This document shows, one piece after another, positions 58,122-64,000 of a DNA stretch of 64,000 bases (positions within the stretch are counted from its first letter, which is position 1; every line of letters starts with the position of its first letter). Both the position numbers and the translations under genes were made by a program. Source of the stretch: Theobroma cacao (taxonomy: Eukaryota > Streptophyta > Magnoliopsida > Malvales > Malvaceae); NCBI RefSeq assembly GCF_000208745.1, contig NC_030855.1, forward strand, positions 19,618,616 to 19,682,615, written 5' to 3'. The notes beneath the pieces were generated by a model that saw only the letters and a list, made by a program, of their open reading frames with translations, did not search any database and was not told where the DNA came from.

Positions 58122-61100
58122 TTAAAGTTCATCCCTGTGAGCTAATTGCTTCAGTAGGTCTTGAAGAGACTGCTGCTCTTGCTTTATGCTTTCAGCCCAG
58201 TGTGCTTTGATCCGGACCTGCTCAATGCTTCTTTTCAAATTCATCGCGAATGAAGGTCTCATGCGGCTCATAAAAAATTCTTCTATCTCATCAGCTTTCT
58301 CATTGCTGCAAAACTGCCATGTGAATATGTAACTGTATCAGTTCACCCCTATAATTCAATATTCCAAAATTTGAATATTGGAAAGTTTTTCATGGATGAA
58401 CTAATTTAGGCCAAGAAAACAAAAAAATATTTTGCATCAATCACGACCAAATTTCAAGATATCTATCTGATAAAAGAGTAACTTTTATCAGTGTGGATGA
58501 AGTTCAAAATCAAGACAAAACCCCTGTATGTCTCAGCAATGAATTAATCATATCATCCCTTGTCTGTTGCAGTCACCTTAAACTTGTTATAATTCCTACA
58601 TTTAGAAGATAGAATAGCAACAGGCTACGCAGCATATGCTCTGCCTCTAAACAACAAGCTGGCTGATCCAATGTTATCAGCAAGAGGCAGGTACTTAGTA
58701 GGTTAATAATTGTATCTTTTGGTTAACTTCTAATTTGTAAAGAATCTAAGGATAAGACATATGTACAACATAATTATTCTCTTGTGTTTACTTCCTTACC
58801 GGTGTTATAATGTTACCGATAAAATGTGTAAGAAGGAGCCCGGCACCATACTTGATTATGATAAAGTTCCAGTTCTCCTGCATTCATTTCACATGGCTTG
58901 GTGAATTGTAAAACAGAAGATACCAATGCTATAACATTTTTGACAGTCACAATCATAACAGTAGCCACTTCTTCCTGAAAGTCTTATAACTGAGGATCTA
59001 CTGGTCAAGGTAACGTGCATATATAATTGTGCCATTTTGTAGAAACTGCATACCTTCAACCACCTCCATGCTATTTCATGCCCTTCTAAGCTTATTCCAG
59101 CAAGCCCATAAATAATATCTTGATCTCGAACCTTTAAAGAAAAAAATGAGTTAAAATCACTGACGATCAGAAACCCTAATTTATAAAGGAATCTAAACAT
59201 AATTCAATGATACCTCATCAGATATTAAAAAGTTCAGAACCTCTACAAGAATATCTGGCTCTGGAGAAGATGCTATTGTACCTATACATCAGAGCAAAAT
59301 ATAGAACAGAAAATTCAAACAGGATCTGATGTGAATGGATGATTGAGAAACACTAATAATCTGAATGTTAACTCAAAATAATCAAATCTTACGTAAAACA
59401 CGTTCTTTCTCTTGAACTGAATCAGCTTCTCTATAAATCTTCAAGAGGGACTCAAAACCATCTCTACTTGTTGCATTAGCATTCCTCATAACAGCAATGT
59501 AGGCAGCCTGTTGAGCAACTAGTACTTTTATGTATTTTATTTATCATACCTTTTGCCAAGGTTCATAGGAAGAAGGAAATAATGCATAAAAGTTTCCATT
59601 TTTCACCCTTTTTGTGTCTGCTGAAAGGAGTAGAGTGCCTCTATCATCCAAAAATGCTTGAAAGCGCTGCATTGCTTCGTCATGAGTTTTAACGTGGTCA
59701 AGAGCAGCCAACGCCATAAAGACCTCTCCTCTCATCAGCACATTTAAATGATTCTCACCATGTGCTGATTCCCAACCTAATTTTCTGGAACAAGAAGAAG
59801 AAGCATCAACTATGATTTAATCTCCAACAGTGATATAATTAGATCACTATATCATTATATACTTTGGTTGTGACTCTAAAAACATAATTTGTTTGCACCA
59901 AATAGCAAGCAGCACTAGCTTTCTCCACAGTTGCAAGAAAAATATAATCACCATATCATGCTTAGACTTAGGCTCTGGCTACAAGACCATTAAACCAATA
60001 ATGTATGGTGTTTATACTTTATCCATAATTGCAAGAAATTTAGATACCGAAATGATATACAATGTTTAAAAACACCAAAAAGTTAAAATAAAAAAGTTTA
60101 TTTTGATAGATACAGATAAGTCTGCATCGATTGAAAAGGCCAACTGAATTGCTAATTACTGGATTGCATACATTAGCCATCATCAGAATAAATTTCAACC
60201 AAACTCCTAAATGAAAACCAAGAAGGCAATCACTGTGTAAATAATTTCTGCAGTCTTGTAACTTTTCTTACTCAGCAGAGAAGAGGAGGACATCGACGAA
60301 AAATTCTTTCAATGCATTTACTAAACCTGGTATGGCATCTCTCAAGACCTCCAGAACATTATAGCAAACCTGTCACGTAAATTGCCTGAAATGTCAGGTT
60401 ACACAAAATACTAGACTTTAGGTGTCATAATTGAAGTGAAAAGAAGTCCTTACTTCAATCAGTTTTGATAACACGATGTAATCGATCTCTTTTCTGTATA
60501 TATCCATCAATGAAAGCAAAGATGATAATGATTGTTCACAAGCCACACAAAGAGCATATGTGTCATCTAAGATGCCTGAAAATGAGATTGCTTATATTGA
60601 TCAAGAAAGAAACCAACAATAAATGGCAATAGTGGCTCCCCCTCTAAGATGCTTAATATATTTGTCAGAACAAGGCTTATAGATCTTCGGCAGTCTAACT
60701 GCACAGTGCTTACTAAATTTTTAGCCAGGAATGGAGCTACAGCCATCCATGCCGGTATAAAAGGAATGATGCAAGCAGAGAGATATATGGTCTCAACTCA
60801 TTCAATTCTACCATTACTGTAGTTTGGAGATGAGCGGACTTCATTAATAAAATTGAAGGGTTTTACCCTCCAATTACAATTCCAAAGCTGTGACTCCAAG
60901 GTACTAAACACAGCTTTGGTACGTAGCCCCATTGTGACAGTGACACCTAGAGTGAGTTGGCGATAAATAATGAAACACCAAAAAACATTCCTCTGGTTCT
61001 CAGCTCTCACAGCAATTCACACATAAAACTAAATTATGCCATCTATTATTGTGAACCCAAATGATACCACTAAGACAAGGTACACACCATATTTATCTGT

Positions 61101-63761
61101 TTCTGACAAGCAGTCTTTCTGTATTGCTTTCCTCAGTCGTGCACCAAGTTCTTCTCCATATTTTACCCTATAGAAACCGCTTTGCTCAACGTTAACCTTG
61201 ATCCATGATGCTTCACCATATTCATCTTCATTCTTTTCATCTGAAGAAGGAAACAGTTCGGAGGCATCCAATTTTTCAAAGTTTGATTCCAAAAGAAAGC
61301 TCTTTCTTCTGTCATATGAACCAAGGCACAAGATTATTGGGACAGTCCACTCCCCATCACCATGAAAACCAGATGATGAGAACTGTGACTGCAAATCCAG
61401 AAGAATTATCAGCTACCTGTCACTTATGCAAAAATGTTGAAAACAACGAAGAGAATGCTAATCCCAGATTACCTGCTCAAATTCCAGAATATGGTCTTTG
61501 TATTTCACTGAAACAACTGGATATCCCTTTTGCTTTGTCCAACTGTCCATCATTGAGTTTACTTGAATGCCAGATTCCTCTGAAAGGACATTCCATAAAT
61601 CCTCTGTCCTTGCATTGTTCCAAGCATACCTTTTAATGTATAAGCCTAAGGATTTCTGGAATGGAAGAGAAATTGCAAGATCAGAATTCAAGATATAAAA
61701 TGTGAAACTATGGCTTAGTAAATATTTCTTTTTAGACTTTCCAATTCAAGTTTATTAATGGCCTACTTATTCATCTTACATGTATAGTGTTTCACAATCC
61801 GATTGCACAGAAAAGCAAGAAGTTTTATATGGTCCTCCACAAATCAACATCATTCCATAAAACAAATGTGAACCCACCTGGAATATCTCATCACCAAGAT
61901 AACCCTGCAGCATCCTGATGACAGCAGATCCCTTTTTATAGCTGATAGCATCAAATATTTCATCAACTGAATGAGCATGCTGAATCTCCACCTGGACAGA
62001 TGCTGATTAATCAAGAAGGATATATTTTGCTTCTGTGGAAGCAGGGGAAGCTTACTTGTGCTAGCTAAATGCCTTTGAACATTCCTGTTGATTTACGTCC
62101 GGACTAATAACTTACATCAGATTTTATTGCTTTTTAAGTTTTAGGAAATATACAGAGATTGCTCTGAAAATGAATAAGCATAAACGTAGGCACAGAAATA
62201 GGGCTATATGGTAAACAACAGGTTGAATTTTAAATAAGTCAATATCTTAACAGGTAAACTAATTATGCCTTACCTCTATTGGATGTGATTGCTCCTGTGC
62301 ATCCAGACGCAAGCCACCATTTGTTTGTTGAAGAAATTGATTCCATATTTTCCACTCAGGGAACATGATATCAGTAGCCATATAACTAATCTGGAAAATA
62401 TATAATTAAGTTGATGCTGTATCTGGTGAAATGACCGCCATAATATGAAATTCAAGACTTAAATTTACCCATGTTGCAAAACCTTCATTAAGCCACAAAT
62501 GAGTCCACCATTCCATTGTTACAAGATTGCCAAACCATTGATGGGCCACTTCATGTGCTACAACTATTGTAAGCTGACAACAAGGAAAAGTTACTGCCAA
62601 ATATATGTTGCTATGGTCCAATTAGGGGGGGGGGTGCTAAATTTTTTGCAGTGGCAGTTACTACGGTCGGATGTAAAAAAATTATCTATAGGAAGCCTCA
62701 CTTAAATTGGAAAAGTATGTAACTTACAATCTGCTTTCTAGCTGCTGTAGAGTGCAAGTCATTGTGAAGCATCTCATTTTCACGGAATATGATCAAACCA
62801 TAATTCTCCATAGCTCCACCAGAAAATTCAGGGACAGCAACCATATCCAGCTTAGGGAGTGGATAAGGCATCGAGAAGTACCTAATGAAAGTTAAATCTC
62901 CATGACAGTTAAAAGCCAGTCCAAGACACTAATGATGCTGGAACTAACATTTCCACAGCAGACAACCACCAGCCACACAGAGCTAACTTGTAGCAGGAAG
63001 AGTTTCCTAAATAAAATTTCATCGAATAAATAAAGGACAACTAAACTTTCATTGTTGTTTTACTTTTTTCAGATTACATGCCATGGCTAGCAGGTTCTTC
63101 ATTACATATTTGCCCTTAGGTAAGTGTTTGAGGACATGACTGGATCATTCAAAACCACATACAATAGGAAGATAGGACTTTTGTAGTGCCTTATGTGGCA
63201 TAATTATTTATATAGACCTTCAAGCATTTTCTTTAAAAGCTAAATTTCTTCTCGAAGGTGAGATATTGTAAAGTATTTACACTGGGAGAAGGTCAATGCT
63301 GAACAAAAATCTACAAAAACCTTCCTTCTTTTTCGTATAATGCTTCATTGCTTAACTAAAGTGTGTGTATCCTGAAATGAAAGAATCTGGTGACCAGTGG
63401 ATGACTTACCTAGTAAATATATCAAGAGATTTAACAGCAACTTCTAGTGAAAACTTCCCTTCATCGCTCTTACCAACGGGGCAATATACTCCAACCTTAA
63501 TCCCTACACGTGTTAAAATATGTACTAAAACAATCATTTGATAAAAAAAAAACATATCTGGCTCAAACACATACCATCAGCAGTTGTTTCTTCAATATGA
63601 TCGAATAAACCAACAGCAACAGCAACCAAATAACTCGACATGATTGGAGACTCCTCAAAATAAATAGTCTTAACATTTCCATCAAACTTTTCATCAATGA
63701 TCGGCATATTTGACAAGGCCATCAACTCTGATGGCAAATCCAATGTGATCCTAAAAGTTGC
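58122..63761 (-). CDS. Aminopeptidase M1-like zinc metallopeptidase (M1 family), N-terminus outside the window
   Basis: Sixteen exons in transcription order: 63761-63575, 63503-63410, 62881-62728, 62573-62469, 62390-62274, 61991-61878, 61655-61473, 61388-61088, 60575-60454, 60369-60272, 59784-59607, 59507-59393, 59281-59214, 59131-59054, 58877-58800, 58313-58122; 2184 nt, in frame throughout, 727 aa. About 150 N-terminal residues are missing at the right edge. M1 enzymes remove N-terminal residues from peptides; Arabidopsis APM1 acts in auxin-related membrane traffic. Visible: substrate motif GGAMENYGL, zinc motif HEVAH with downstream E in WLNEGFATW, then the long helical C-terminal domain. 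It is more diverged than typical APM1 and ends QLAHRDEL instead of the usual ...ELAYRKY. All splice sites are intact. Confidence 0.9.
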
Positions 63762-64000
63762 CTGTGAAATTAAATCAGTCATGCCACAGCAGGAAAGATA
63801 AATCTCAGTATCAAGCTCAACATCAGAGTAGAAATGTACTACCATACTATGAAAACATGATTGAATGCGCATGATAGGCCACTTTACATAACCAACACGT
63901 TTGCTATGTCTGAATCCTAAAATTACCTTCAATTACGCCATAAATAGGTGCAGTCATCATGCTTTCTATAACTTTCTCAAGGTGTCAATGTTGGTCGCTG
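63762..64000 (-). other. Aminopeptidase intron (window edge)
   Basis: Sequence upstream of the first visible exon shows no clear coding match and should be intron. The preceding exon, expected to end near the DEPAFK motif of M1 peptidases, is not in the window. Confidence 0.5.

Noticed and set aside
1..64000. CRISPR arrays, bacterial operons, viral genes, rRNA or tRNA genes
   Set aside because: None seen. Spaced repeats are simple minisatellites, and the gene structure is that of a plant nucleus.

Overview
This is nuclear DNA from a flowering plant, most likely a eudicot, though the sequence does not let me name the species. The evidence is intron-rich genes with GT-AG introns and AT-rich intergenic DNA, plant-specific families (clade A PP2C, USP-domain receptor-like cytoplasmic kinase, DUF4408/DUF761 proline-rich protein, aminopeptidase M1), and typical plant transposons (Ty3/gypsy-like LTR, Ty1/copia, hAT and PIF/Harbinger MITEs). 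There is one 525-base assembly gap (1645-2169) and a single N at 41011.

Layout. 1-2949: the 3' end of an LTR retrotransposon that enters from the left (tandem repeats, polypurine tract, long 3' LTR holding the gap). 2950-6796: AT-rich intergenic DNA with a minisatellite and a foldback. 6797-12033 (+): a 19-exon gene for the mitochondrial pyruvate dehydrogenase E2 subunit. 14607-15170 (-): intronless TIM23. 16196-19175 (+): a METTL2/METTL8-type tRNA m3C methyltransferase with a presequence-like N-terminus. Two or three neighbouring genes therefore serve the mitochondrion. 20954-26518 (-): a USP-coiled-coil-kinase protein without a U-box. 28176-28807 and 34959-35771: two related hAT-type MITEs with 8-bp target duplications. 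30863-33240 (+): an HAB1-like clade A PP2C (ABA co-receptor phosphatase) with ABRE/G-box elements and two leader uORFs. 37492-39459 (+): a small L18ae-like membrane protein. 44118-45773 (+): a single-exon DUF4408/DUF761 proline-rich membrane protein. 58122-63761 (-): sixteen exons of an aminopeptidase M1-like gene whose N-terminal exons lie beyond the right edge.

The most layered part is 46.45-55.0 kb. A truncated, inactivated tandem copy of the aminopeptidase gene is split in one intron by a decayed Ty1/copia element (48743-54443). The 5' LTR of that element is itself split by a PIF/Harbinger-type MITE (48937-49601, TTA target duplication). The order of events reads directly: duplication or truncation, then copia, then MITE. 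Between pseudogene and gene (55.0-58.1 kb) lies an unrecognised 191-codon ORF in less AT-rich sequence.

I found no clear novel multi-gene system. The best leads are the near-perfect hairpin at 19739-19838, the longer foldback at 27201-27375, the stop/start-overlapping uORF in front of the PP2C, the duplicated splice donor in the kinase gene, the RDEL C-terminus of the aminopeptidase, and the orphan ORF at 56 kb. All exon coordinates were derived by eye from splice consensus, reading phase and family similarity.
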